From assembly GCF_900105075.1 (NCBI RefSeq), contig NZ_FNSK01000004.1:62001-126000 (forward strand): a stretch of DNA of 64,000 nucleotides, in the 5' to 3' direction. Shown here piece after piece: positions 8,823 to 17,233 of the stretch (position 1 is its first letter; every line of letters begins with the position of its first letter). This stretch comes from Rhodobacter sp. 24-YEA-8. Lineage in GTDB: Bacteria; Pseudomonadota; Alphaproteobacteria; Rhodobacterales; Rhodobacteraceae. Position numbers and translations under genes: made by a program. Below the pieces are notes generated by a model. That model ran no database searches, was not told the DNA's origin, and saw nothing but the letters and a program-made list of their open reading frames with translations.

Positions 8823-9703
8823 AGCAATATCTCCTGTCCGTCGCGGGCGATCTCCCAGCCTGCCGCCCCGACCCGGGCGCGTTCCTCCGAGCCGGGCCGC
8901 AGCACGGGATTGGTATTGTTGATATGGATATAGATGCGCCGCGCGATGCTCAGCCCGTCAAACGCGGCGAGGCTGCCATCCGGCCCTGCCATGGCGATAT
9001 GACCCATCCGCCCGCCGGTTTTCACGCCGGTGCCGGTCCTGGTCATTTCATCATCGCTCCAGACTGTGCCGTCGAAGAGAAGAAGATCCGCGCCCCCGAC
9101 CCGGTCGCGCAGATCCGGCGTCACCGCAGCACAGCCCGGGATGTAGAACATCACCCGACCGCCGCAGTCGATCCGCAGTCCGATGGTCTGTTCTCCCAGG
9201 AGATCGGTCTTCACCTCGCCCTCTTCCAGAAACAGCGGCACCTTGCCCGGGACGGCAAAAGCGGTCAGCCGCAGCCCGGCAAGCGGCTCAAAGGGTTCAT
9301 CGGGCCGGACCACCTGCCTGCCGACCAAAGCGGGGTTGAGCACGCGGAACACCGGCTGTTCAAGGATCGCAAGCGTCGCGGCCGTCGCATGGATCTGAAA
9401 AGGGGTGCTTTCGCGCAGGGTCAGCAGCCCGGCGATATGATCGATATCGCCATTGGTCAGCACGACGGCACGCACTGGGCTGCCGCGCCGGGACGGCGGA
9501 TGCAGCCCCGAGAGGCGCATCTGCTCGCGGATATCAGGCGAGGCATTCAGCACCACCCAGTCGCGGCCATCAGCTGATACCGCAACCGAACTCTGGCTCA
9601 TGCCAGCGATCTCGCCCGACCGCGCATCGGCGCAATTCCGGCACCCACAATTCCATTGGGGCAGGCCACCGCCGGCGGCTGCCCCAAGAATCTTTACATG
9701 CAT
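8819..9703 (-). CDS. pqqB: PqqB, metallo-beta-lactamase-fold protein of PQQ biosynthesis
   Basis: A 294-residue protein starting MHVKILGAAAGGGLPQWNC, the PqqB N-terminal signature. The pattern of conserved cysteines (WNCGCRNC) and the metal-site segment TNGDIDHIAG match the family. PqqB has been proposed to hydroxylate the cyclised precursor. It starts 10 bp after pqqA, and its 3' end is coupled to pqqC. Confidence 0.97.
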   Translation of the reverse strand: MHVKILGAAAGGGLPQWNCGCRNCADARSGEIAGMSQSSVAVSADGRDWVVLNASPDIREQMRLSGLHPPSRRGSPVRAVVLTNGDIDHIAGLLTLRESTPFQIHATAATLAILEQPVFRVLNPALVGRQVVRPDEPFEPLAGLRLTAFAVPGKVPLFLEEGEVKTDLLGEQTIGLRIDCGGRVMFYIPGCAAVTPDLRDRVGGADLLLFDGTVWSDDEMTRTGTGVKTGGRMGHIAMAGPDGSLAAFDGLSIARRIYIHINNTNPVLRPGSEERARVGAAGWEIARDGQEILL

Positions 9704-9713
9704 TCCGGACGAA

Positions 9714-9815
9714 TCAGATCAGGTCGCGGCCACCGCGATCGTCTTCCGACGGACCGTACATGTTGATTTCCATACCGCATTTCACTTCAAGAGCCTTCGG
9801 TTTCGACCAGGTCAT
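9714..9815 (-). CDS. pqqA: PqqA precursor peptide
   Basis: A 33-codon gene whose product supplies the Glu and Tyr that become PQQ. The peptide starts MTWSKPKALEVKCGMEINMY, and the essential E-X3-Y is EINMY (Glu16, Tyr20). A GGAGGAACTGCC ribosome-binding site precedes the ATG. It is the first gene of pqqABCDE. No pqqF/G-type protease follows, as in many alphaproteobacteria, so a protease encoded elsewhere must finish processing. Confidence 0.96.
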   Translation of the reverse strand: MTWSKPKALEVKCGMEINMYGPSEDDRGGRDLI

Positions 9816-9949
9816 GGCAGTTCCTCCTTTGCCTCATCGCTAAAGCTTACGCCGGTGATGTCACTTGGCAATACAACTTTAGTTTCCCCCTGGCGTGACG
9901 CAGCCTGTCCGGTAAAGCAGCGGGACCCGGCCGGCTGCGGTTGTCTGCC

Positions 9950-11830
9950 CTAGCGGTTGACCCGCCGCGCGACCGGCTTTGCCTGACGTTTCAGGCCAAG
10001 CCGCGCCATCCTGCGATGCACCGTCGCCCGGTCAACCTGCAACAAAGCGGCGACCGCAGAAATGTTCCAGCCATTCTCGGCCAGGAGATGGCTGAGCATC
10101 GCAGCCGAACCCGGGCCGGCATCGCCGCCCTGCCCCCGCATATGGGCGGGAAAATGCTCTGCCCCGATCAGGAGCTTGTCTGCCACCAGCCCGCCCGTCG
10201 CCGCGATACTTCGGGCAAGCGCTTCCATCTCATGCAGATTGCCCTCCCATTTATGGCCCGTCAGCAGCGCGGCCGCCGGAAGATCAAAGGTCACGCCGGA
10301 TCCGAAGGCGGCAGTAAACAGCTTTCTCGCGATCGCCATGATGTCCTGGCGCGCGGAAAGGCCCGGCAGCACCAGCCGGGTTGCCGCCAGCCTGTGGTGA
10401 AACTCCTCACGCGGGGCACCATTGGCGCCAAGGCCCCGGCTGGTGACGATGATGCGCGCGCTCGACTCGCGTTCCCGCATTGCGCCGATGGGACGAAAGC
10501 GGCGCGTGACCAGCAGGCTCGCGAGCCTTGCCCGAAGCGCGGCGGGCAATTGTTCCGGATTATCGAGCACCAATGTGCCATGATCCGCCGCGCTGATCAG
10601 ACCGGGTTCATAGCTGCGCAGTTCGCCGCGCCCGAACAGCACCGCGGCCTCTTCACCGGTGATCGTCTCACAGGCCACGGTGATCAGCGGACCGCGCCGG
10701 CCCGCAGCATGAATCGCGCGCGCCAGTGCCGATTTTCCGCTGCCGCAGGGCCCCTCGATCAGCATCGGCATATCGCTGCGCGCAAGGACCATTGCCTGCC
10801 CGACCACCTCCTGCATCACCGTGTCAGTGCCTGCAAGCTCGCTGAGTTCGGCCGTCAGACGGGGCGCCGGAACGGTATGCGTGACCAGTGCGCGACGTGG
10901 CTCGATTGCATGGGCAAAGAGGCGGTAGCCGTCGCGGGTTTCAATCAGCCGGTCACGGGCCTCATGCTGGCGGGTCAGCCGTTCGAGGCCAGAGCAATCG
11001 AGATTGAAAATCTCTTCGATGGGGCGGCCGATCAGCGATGCGCCGCGCCGCCAGTCCTCGCCAAGGCTGCGCGCCATCAGCCGGGCCGCGCCATTGGTCA
11101 TCCCGATCACCCTGCCCCCTTCGTCAAGACGCAACGCGGCTTCGGGATCGACATCCAGAAAATCCGGGCTGCCGGCCAGGCGCAGAACCCAGTCGGTGCG
11201 ACTTTCCGCCATGATATTCGCCATCTCGATCCGCCGCGCAGTCTGGCGCACCAGGTTAAGCGCAAGGCTCTGGCTGGTGCGGATCAACGGCGAGGAAAGC
11301 AGCGAGATATCAAGAACCGCCGCCAGCTGCCCCGCCGTGTCATAGATCGGCGCAGCGGTGCAGGACAGTCCGGTATGGCTGATATCGAAATGGTCGCTCT
11401 GATGAATGATCAGCGGCTCGCCGGTCTCGATACAGGCGCCAAGCGCACAGGTGCCAGCGCGGGCCTCGGACCATTCCGCGCCGAGATACAGCCCGGACCG
11501 GCGCAGCGCGTCTTTCTGCGTCTCCTCTCCCAGATATTCGACGGTGACACCGGCGGCATCCGCGAGCAGCAGCACATAATTCTGCCCGGCGACCAGTTTA
11601 TAAAGATCATCGATACCAGAGCGCGCGATCCGGATCAGATCCTCCGAGCGCTGGCGGTGCTGGCGCAGGGCCGCGTCCGGAAGGATATAGGCTTCGCCCC
11701 GCGCGGCAGGATCAAGCCCGTGCTTTTTCAGGCATCGCAGCCAGCTTTGCACCACGACGGGATCGCGGGTCTCGCTGCCGTGATGCAAGGCGGTCTCGAT
11801 CTCGCGGATATGCTCGATATCGGTCTGCAT
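9950..11830 (-). CDS. AcoR-like transcriptional regulator (GAF-AAA+-Fis HTH) lacking the GAFTGA loop
   Basis: A 626-residue regulator. A GAF-like sensor is at about 60-200, a linker/PAS-like part at about 220-300, an AAA+ domain at about 325-540 (Walker A GPCGSGKS) and a Fis-type helix-turn-helix at the C-terminus (NISAVAALLQVDRATVHRRM). The loop that contacts sigma-54 is missing: where LFG...GAFTGA is expected, the text reads LFGRGELRSYEPGL. Walker B is LVLDN rather than LDE. It may therefore act without sigma-54, like Rhodobacter NtrC or TyrR. I chose ATG 11830 (GGGGAG site) over the longer frame. It is divergent from the monooxygenase locus, its likely target. Confidence 0.85.
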   Translation of the reverse strand: MQTDIEHIREIETALHHGSETRDPVVVQSWLRCLKKHGLDPAARGEAYILPDAALRQHRQRSEDLIRIARSGIDDLYKLVAGQNYVLLLADAAGVTVEYLGEETQKDALRRSGLYLGAEWSEARAGTCALGACIETGEPLIIHQSDHFDISHTGLSCTAAPIYDTAGQLAAVLDISLLSSPLIRTSQSLALNLVRQTARRIEMANIMAESRTDWVLRLAGSPDFLDVDPEAALRLDEGGRVIGMTNGAARLMARSLGEDWRRGASLIGRPIEEIFNLDCSGLERLTRQHEARDRLIETRDGYRLFAHAIEPRRALVTHTVPAPRLTAELSELAGTDTVMQEVVGQAMVLARSDMPMLIEGPCGSGKSALARAIHAAGRRGPLITVACETITGEEAAVLFGRGELRSYEPGLISAADHGTLVLDNPEQLPAALRARLASLLVTRRFRPIGAMRERESSARIIVTSRGLGANGAPREEFHHRLAATRLVLPGLSARQDIMAIARKLFTAAFGSGVTFDLPAAALLTGHKWEGNLHEMEALARSIAATGGLVADKLLIGAEHFPAHMRGQGGDAGPGSAAMLSHLLAENGWNISAVAALLQVDRATVHRRMARLGLKRQAKPVARRVNR

Positions 11831-11958
11831 TCTGCTCCCCGTCAGGGCGGTGGCCGCAGGTATTGTCGGGCGGCAACCCCGTGATCCTGGCATAAATCTT
11901 CTGTGCCGTTAACCACGCCGTCTGTGCGGTGCAGCATCCTGCCGCACTGCCGCAAGGC

Positions 11959-11978
11959 TGTTGCAGCCCGGTGCAACA
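11959..11978. promoter_or_regulatory. 20-bp palindromic operator candidate
   Basis: TGTTGCAGCCCGGTGCAACA has perfect 7-bp arms around a 6-bp spacer. It lies in the divergent region between the AcoR-like regulator and the dehydrogenase-remnant/monooxygenase side. Palindromes of this size and position are typical sites for AcoR-family activators. Ownership is inferred from position. Confidence 0.5.
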
Positions 11979-12099
11979 CTGTGCGCCCGCTATGCCTCAG
12001 TACCTCCCGCCAAGCCTTTGGAATCGTTGATCTGCAAGAAAGGCGTTCGCGCTGAACCGGCGGCAGGCCAGGCTGTTGCCACAGTGGAGGAGACCGAGA

Positions 12100-12192
12100 A
12101 TGAAAGCCTTGCGCTTCCATGCCGCCCGGCACCTGCGGATCCCGGAGGCGAGGGAGATTCCCGCGCCGAAGTTCCGGATCGTTCTGACCTGA
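12100..12192 (+). pseudogene. N-terminal remnant of a zinc-dependent (MDR) alcohol/butanediol dehydrogenase
   Basis: A strong ribosome-binding site (GGAGGAG) and ATG open a 30-codon frame beginning MKALRFHAARHLRI and continuing to EIPAP. This is the characteristic start of 2,3-butanediol/threonine-type MDR dehydrogenases. It then runs out of the family and stops at TGA 12190-12192, with none of the catalytic domain following. It appears to be the preserved start of a gene whose body was deleted, leaving its leader in front of the monooxygenase. A genuine small peptide is a less likely alternative. Confidence 0.6.
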
Positions 12193-12265
12193 CCCGATCC
12201 CGGCAGGCAGGGGTTGGGAGGCCCCGGTCAACCGGATGAGACACAGCACCATGGGAGGAGAAACT

Positions 12266-14068
12266 ATGCTTGATACGATGAGAGAAGGCGCGCTTGCCGC
12301 GCTGGTTGCCGATCTGGAACGCGCGCTGGTGGCGCAGGATGCCGAGGCGGTGGCCGGGCTGTTTCTGGAAACCGGCTTCTGGCGCGACCTTGCGGCCTTT
12401 ACCTGGAACCTGAAAACCTGCGAGGGCCGGGCTGAGATCGCGGAAATGGCCCGGGCGCAACTGGCGCATGTCAGGCCGTCGCTGCTGCGCCTTGACCCGT
12501 CGGAGCCTGTTTCAGAGGCGGCTGGCGTCACCGAGGGCTGGCTGCTGATCGAGACCGCCACCGGCCGGGGTCAGGGCTATATCCGCATGAAAGAGGGTAA
12601 GATCTGGACGCTTCTGACCACGCTCCATGAGCTGAAAGGCCATGAGGAACCGAGGAAGCTGCGCCGTCCGATGGGGGCCGAACATGGCCATGACCCGAAC
12701 CGCAGAACCTGGAAGGAAAAGCAGCTTGATGAGGCGGCGCGGCTTGGCTTCGAAGAACAGCCCTATGTGCTGGTGATCGGTGGCGGTCAGGGTGGCATCG
12801 CGCTTGGTGCGCGGCTCAGGCAGCTTTCCGTCCCGACCATCGTGATCGACAAACACCCGCGCCCCGGCGATCAGTGGCGCAACCGCTACAAATCGCTCTG
12901 CCTGCATGACCCGGTCTGGTATGACCACCTGCCCTATATCCCCTTCCCCGACAACTGGCCGGTCTTCGCGCCCAAGGACAAGGTCGGCGACTGGCTGGAG
13001 ATGTATACGAAGGTGATGGAACTGAACTACTGGTCCTCCACCACCGCGAAATCGGCGAAATATGACGAGGCGAAAGGCGAATGGGAGGTGGTGGTTCATC
13101 GCGACGGGCGCGATATCACCCTGCGCCCGAAGCAGCTGGTTCTGGCGACCGGCATGTCCGGCAAGGCCAATGTGCCAGTGATCCCGGGCCAGGATGTGTT
13201 CCAGGGCGAGCAGCAGCATTCCAGCCAGCACCCCGGCCCCGACGCCTATAAAGGCAAGCGCGTTGTGGTGATTGGCGCCAATAATTCGGCGCATGACATC
13301 TGTGCTGCACTGTGGGAGGGCGGCGCCGATGTGACGATGGTGCAGCGCTCATCCACCCATATCGTCAAATCGGAAAGTCTGATGGAGGTCTGTCTGGGCG
13401 GGCTTTACTCTGAGGCGGCGGTGGCCAGCGGCATCACCCATGACAAGGCGGATATGATCTTTGCCTCGGTGCCCTATAAGATCATGGCCGATTTCCATGT
13501 GCCACAATATGACGAGATCAAGGTCCGGGATGCGGCGTTTTATGCCGCGCTGGAAAAAGCCGGGTTCATGCTCGATTTCGGCGATGATGAAAGCGGGCTC
13601 TTCATGAAATACCTGCGCCGGGGGTCGGGCTATTACATCGACGTGGGCGCCTGCGATCTGATCATCGATGGCTCGATCAAACTGCAATCCGGCAAAGGGA
13701 TCAGCCATTTGTCTGAAACTGCCGTGGTGCTGGACGACGGCACCGAATTGCCTGCCGATCTGGTGGTCTATGCCACCGGCTATGGGTCGATGAACGGCTG
13801 GGCTGCGGATCTGATCAGCCAGGAAGTGGCGGATAAGGTTGGCAAATGCTGGGGGCTGGGGTCGGAAACGACCAAAGATCCTGGGCCATGGGAGGGCGAG
13901 CAACGCAATATGTGGAAGCCCACCATGCAGGATGGGCTCTGGTTCCACGGTGGCAATCTGCATCAGTCGCGTCACTATTCGCGCTATCTCGCGCTGCAAC
14001 TGAAAGCGCGTCAGGCCGGGCTTGAGACGCCGGTCTGGGGGCTCGAAGCGCCGCATCATTTGCGCTGA
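12266..14068 (+). CDS. Flavin-containing monooxygenase with N-terminal SnoaL-like domain
   Basis: A 600-residue NAD(P)H/FAD-dependent oxygenase. Residues about 1-130 form an NTF2/SnoaL-like domain. The FAD Rossmann motif VIGGGQGGIALG is near 170, a nucleotide-binding motif VVVIGANNSAHDIC is near 335, and VVYATGYGSM is near 500. The K-X-G-D-QWRNRY segment is typical of flavin monooxygenases (FMO/YUCCA-like) rather than classical Baeyer-Villiger enzymes. I chose ATG 12266, 7 bp after GGGAGGAG. Its substrate is unknown. The AcoR-like regulator and dehydrogenase remnant suggest small alcohols or ketones. Confidence 0.88.
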   Translation: MLDTMREGALAALVADLERALVAQDAEAVAGLFLETGFWRDLAAFTWNLKTCEGRAEIAEMARAQLAHVRPSLLRLDPSEPVSEAAGVTEGWLLIETATGRGQGYIRMKEGKIWTLLTTLHELKGHEEPRKLRRPMGAEHGHDPNRRTWKEKQLDEAARLGFEEQPYVLVIGGGQGGIALGARLRQLSVPTIVIDKHPRPGDQWRNRYKSLCLHDPVWYDHLPYIPFPDNWPVFAPKDKVGDWLEMYTKVMELNYWSSTTAKSAKYDEAKGEWEVVVHRDGRDITLRPKQLVLATGMSGKANVPVIPGQDVFQGEQQHSSQHPGPDAYKGKRVVVIGANNSAHDICAALWEGGADVTMVQRSSTHIVKSESLMEVCLGGLYSEAAVASGITHDKADMIFASVPYKIMADFHVPQYDEIKVRDAAFYAALEKAGFMLDFGDDESGLFMKYLRRGSGYYIDVGACDLIIDGSIKLQSGKGISHLSETAVVLDDGTELPADLVVYATGYGSMNGWAADLISQEVADKVGKCWGLGSETTKDPGPWEGEQRNMWKPTMQDGLWFHGGNLHQSRHYSRYLALQLKARQAGLETPVWGLEAPHHLR

Positions 14069-14176
14069 AGCCAGGCATGGGCCGCTTTGCCACTGGCGAA
14101 GCGGCCCGTTGATCCATGCCGAACGCGCCGGGTCTGTGCCGGGGGTTACGCTGAACCTGGCCCAGGTCGCGCCGGA

Positions 14177-14380
14177 TTACTGGCTGGTGGATCGGGTCAG
14201 AACAGGCTGAGGCGCGCCCAGATCATCCTGCTCCAGCGGGTCGGCCCCCGTCTTCAGCAACTTAACAACCGCTGTGAAATGTTTGATCCGCGCCATGCGG
14301 AAAAGCAGCGCCAGATCGGGTTCCCGCACCAGCCGCGCTTTGATGTAATGGCCAAGCAGCCCAAGACCGACTGCCGCCAC
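14177..14380 (-). CDS. Small membrane-anchored protein or severed C-terminus of the upstream gene
   Basis: A GTG-started frame of 67 codons ending ...LTRSTSQ. It has a hydrophobic stretch that begins before the GTG (WIGLFLVAAVGLGLLGHYI) followed by a basic region. The frame is the same as the 236-residue gene upstream and is separated from it only by that gene's TGA at 14414-14416. No good ribosome-binding site precedes the GTG. It may therefore be the C-terminal end of a larger membrane protein cut by a nonsense codon, or a separate gene with an unusual start. Confidence 0.4.
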   Translation of the reverse strand: MAAVGLGLLGHYIKARLVREPDLALLFRMARIKHFTAVVKLLKTGADPLEQDDLGAPQPVLTRSTSQ

Positions 14381-14413
14381 CAGGAACAGACCGATCCATT
14401 TCCCCCAGTCACT

Positions 14414-15124
14414 TCATGGTGTGGGGCCTGAGGCAGAGAAGCTGCGGAACTCTTCCGTAAGGCGGTCGAGCATATCCATGCTGCGATTGGTCTCATCGGC
14501 AAGCGCCACCATGATCCCGATCGATTGCCGCCGGGAGCAGTCTTGCGGCTCCTCGACGCTGCGCCGCGCCACACCATCCGCAATCGCGCTTTGCAGTTCG
14601 GCGTCAAAGATATCGGGCATCACTTCGGCGCGGGCCAGATCGACACGGCTGCGACCGCCATGGCATTTTGCGGCATAGGCATTGTGCAGCCGGGCAGAGC
14701 TTATGATCTCTGCCTTTCTGTGGGCGAGCGTGCTGCGATAATTCGCCTCTGTTTCAGGAACGAGGTAGATCCGGTCCGCCTCGGCAAGGCCGCTGTATTC
14801 GGTGACAGGCAGATCGCGGTCCGGTATCACCCAGTCCAGCGGGTCGATGCGCAAAAGATCGGCCGAACTGGCCAGCTGCAGCACACAGACCAGCACGGCC
14901 AGCGCTGCCAGCAGCTTGCGCGCTATCTGTCCCGGGCCCTTTTCCGCGATGACGGCAACCGCCAGGGCAATCCCGATCAGCGCAAGCACGATGCCGCCAG
15001 GGTTGAAACGGCTGTCGGAGACCGTTTCACCATTCACCATCAAAGTGCTGGTGCTGCCGATGAACAGAAAGAACGGCAGGAGCCCAAGGAGAAGGGCGAT
15101 AACGGGTTTCAGAAAACGTTGCAT
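14414..15124 (-). CDS. Membrane protein of unknown function
   Basis: A 236-residue protein starting MQRFLKPVIALLLGLL. Three hydrophobic segments lie in the first ~110 residues (about 7-27, 45-65, 72-92), followed by a soluble region of about 130 residues with a few cysteines (AKCHGGRS, EPQDCSRRQS). No family recognised. An open extension further upstream lacks a start signal and was not used. The frame continues past its TGA into another hydrophobic stretch (see the downstream entry). Confidence 0.6.
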   Translation of the reverse strand: MQRFLKPVIALLLGLLPFFLFIGSTSTLMVNGETVSDSRFNPGGIVLALIGIALAVAVIAEKGPGQIARKLLAALAVLVCVLQLASSADLLRIDPLDWVIPDRDLPVTEYSGLAEADRIYLVPETEANYRSTLAHRKAEIISSARLHNAYAAKCHGGRSRVDLARAEVMPDIFDAELQSAIADGVARRSVEEPQDCSRRQSIGIMVALADETNRSMDMLDRLTEEFRSFSASGPTP

Positions 15125-15366
15125 GGATAACCTCTGGCCGTTGCCTTTATGGTGGTTTCGATCTGGTGGAGCGCGCAGCGGCGCCCGGGCAATTTCCCCT
15201 TCGGAGACATCCCGCTGAACCTGACCTAAAGTGTCTGCGCGCGGAATGCGATGAAAGCCTGTCCGGTTCAGGATCAGCGCCCCCACAGTCAGCTGCGCCG
15301 GCAACGGCCTCGCGGATTGCCTCGGCCCTACGGGCCGGTCGCGTGGTCAAAGAGCAAAACTGCGGA

Positions 15367-15771
15367 TCACTCTTCTTCCTCCAGCCACCAGGCCACGCTG
15401 CCGATCTGCCGATAGTCGTAATGTGCGTTGTCGCGGAAATCGGACCCCGGCGAGACCAGCTCCTGCGCGTCGGTCAGATCGCGGATCGAGCCGTCAGCCG
15501 CGGCCAGCGTGATCCCCTCCCCCACCACCTCCCAGTGGCACCAGAGCGCGCTTTCGTGGGCCTTCTTCACGGCGACATTCAGGTCGGCAAAGGGAAAGGG
15601 CCAGTCGTGACGATATGCGCTGCTATCGGGCAGCAAGAGCCAGATGCCTTCGCGACGGCCGGTATAGCTGTTCCCGAACCCGTCGAGGCGGAAATCGAAA
15701 TCGGCCTCATAAAGGACATGTGCTATGTGGCCACTGGCGATACCTGCGCCCGATCCGGCACAGATCGCCAC
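15367..15771 (-). CDS. Hypothetical protein
   Basis: The frame ends DYRQIGSVAWWLEEEE and has an unusually aromatic and acidic composition (LWCHWEVVGEG, WLLLPDSS). The start is uncertain. GTG 15771 (134 residues) is the first plausible start downstream of the terminator hairpin at 15855-15874. The open frame extends further upstream, but that part runs through the hairpin and into the PRC-barrel gene. No family recognised. Confidence 0.5.
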   Translation of the reverse strand: MAICAGSGAGIASGHIAHVLYEADFDFRLDGFGNSYTGRREGIWLLLPDSSAYRHDWPFPFADLNVAVKKAHESALWCHWEVVGEGITLAAADGSIRDLTDAQELVSPGSDFRDNAHYDYRQIGSVAWWLEEEE

Positions 15772-15847
15772 GGTGCGTGCAACCGACCATTTGTGACAAT
15801 CAAAGCCATTTGGGGCCCGGTCACGCCCCTTCTGGTCTGGTCGTGAC

Positions 15848-15874
15848 GAAATAACCGGCCCCTTGCGGGGCCGG
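15848..15874 (-). terminator. Rho-independent terminator of the PRC-barrel gene
   Basis: Perfect 8-bp stem CCGGCCCC/GGGGCCGG with a 4-nt loop at 15855-15874. On the reverse strand it is followed by TTATTTCG. It lies 30 bp beyond the stop of the 124-residue PRC-barrel gene. Confidence 0.75.
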
Positions 15875-15904
15875 AAATCAACGGGAAAAGCCAGGCCAGC
15901 CGGT

Positions 15905-16279
15905 TTACAGCCAGTAGGGATTGACCCCGTAATGATCATAGGAGCGTTTCTGCCAGTCACGGTTGGAACGCCAGTCATCCGAATAGGCCGGTGCGCCCTC
16001 AAGCTGAGCTTTGGTCAGATCGGTGACATAGACGCCCCGCGCGCCGTCATAGCGCAGCTTGCCGAAGGGGATGGGATGATAGTCCGAACCGATCCCGAGG
16101 AACCCGCCGAACTGCAACACGCCATAGACGACCTTGCCCGAGGCGGGGTCGATCATGACATCATCGATATGACCGAGATCATCGCCCGCCGGGCTGTAGA
16201 CTCTGGTGCCTTTGACGTCATCTTTGCCCGAAATCAGGTGGGCGGTGGTGGCTTCATATCCGGGAACTGCAGTGGTCAT
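15905..16279 (-). CDS. PRC-barrel domain protein
   Basis: A 124-residue cytoplasmic protein with a single PRC-barrel. The core is at about 22-75, with LGHIDDVMIDPASGKV and GGFLGIGSDYHPIPF. A C-terminal tail rich in Tyr, Trp and Arg follows. Such proteins are often stress-induced in alphaproteobacteria, and the barrel is an adaptor fold shared with RimM and photosynthetic reaction centre H. It lies 54 bp downstream of a secreted two-barrel relative on the same strand. Confidence 0.88.
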   Translation of the reverse strand: MTTAVPGYEATTAHLISGKDDVKGTRVYSPAGDDLGHIDDVMIDPASGKVVYGVLQFGGFLGIGSDYHPIPFGKLRYDGARGVYVTDLTKAQLEGAPAYSDDWRSNRDWQKRSYDHYGVNPYWL

Positions 16280-16333
16280 CTGTCTTCTCCTTTTGCAAAG
16301 ATTAGGAAAGGTGGTCTGGTTCGGGCGCCCGGC

Positions 16334-17233
16334 TTACGTTCTGTGCTCGGGCAGCGCTTCAAGCTGTTCGCGGGTCAGGGATGTTTCGATCCGCACGACG
16401 GCGTTGTCGGCATCCCGGATGACGGTGAGAGTATCAACCGGCACGAGGACGGATCTTGCGCCAATCCCGAGAAAGCCGCCGACATCAATCACCGCGCCGG
16501 AAAGTGTGTCCCCGTTCAGGACCAGATCGCTGACCGACCCGATATTCTCGCCTGCCATGTCCTGCACGGCGGCACCCGTCAGCTCCTCCGAGGTCGGGGA
16601 AACTGCTGCGCGCTGGCCGGCAACGGGGGCTGCGGTGGTGGCATCGGCGGCCTCCCCGGCAATGGGGCTCAGGGCGGCATGGTCATCCCAGGAATATCCG
16701 GCCGTCAGATTGTCATCGCTCCATTCAGGAAGCGCCTCAAGCTGCTGACGCGACAGGCTGGCGACGACGAAGAAGTCACCCAGATCATCCGGCGTCGCGG
16801 TATCAGCCACGAAGTAAAGATCATTGGTGCCCACCATTACGGTGCGGCTGCCCATCCCGAGGAAACCACCGATATCAAGCAGAACACCCTGGATCTCGCC
16901 ATCCTGGCTGAGGATGATATCGTTGATCCTGCCGATATCATCCCACTGGTCACGACCGGCGATAAAGGTCTCGCCACTGGTCCAGCGGGCGGCCCGCTCG
17001 TCCCAGGCGGGATCTGCGGGTCGGGCGGCGCGCAGCTCGGTTACAGCATCCGGGCTGAGGGTATAAAGGTTCATCCCGGTAAATTCCGACGCGCGGAACC
17101 CCGGAACCATAGCGCCTTGGGCCATCTCGCCGGCAACGGCTGCTTCGGCCGGAGCTTCGGTCGTCCCGGTCTGGGCCGCCACGATGCCACTGGTCGCCAG
17201 AAGAATGGCAGAGGTGAGCATGAGAGTCTTCAT
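16334..17233 (-). CDS. Exported protein with two PRC-barrel domains
   Basis: A 299-residue protein with a signal peptide (residues 1-20, ending GIVAAQ). Two PRC-barrels follow, at about 75-145 (IGRINDIILS, GGFLGMGSR) and about 215-290 (IGSVSDLVLN, GGFLGIGAR). Each barrel is followed by an LSRQQLEALPEW/LTREQLEALPEH repeat. A low-complexity Ala/Thr linker joins them. The repeated domain plus the neighbouring single-barrel gene point to local duplication. Function unknown; probably an envelope stress protein. Confidence 0.85.
   Translation of the reverse strand: MKTLMLTSAILLATSGIVAAQTGTTEAPAEAAVAGEMAQGAMVPGFRASEFTGMNLYTLSPDAVTELRAARPADPAWDERAARWTSGETFIAGRDQWDDIGRINDIILSQDGEIQGVLLDIGGFLGMGSRTVMVGTNDLYFVADTATPDDLGDFFVVASLSRQQLEALPEWSDDNLTAGYSWDDHAALSPIAGEAADATTAAPVAGQRAAVSPTSEELTGAAVQDMAGENIGSVSDLVLNGDTLSGAVIDVGGFLGIGARSVLVPVDTLTVIRDADNAVVRIETSLTREQLEALPEHRT

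Noticed and set aside
9941..11884. Very long open frame on the strand opposite the AcoR-like regulator
   Set aside because: It is the complement of a regulator with clear AAA+ and Fis motifs; its translation is rich in Arg, Gln and His with no family signature, a usual GC-rich shadow.
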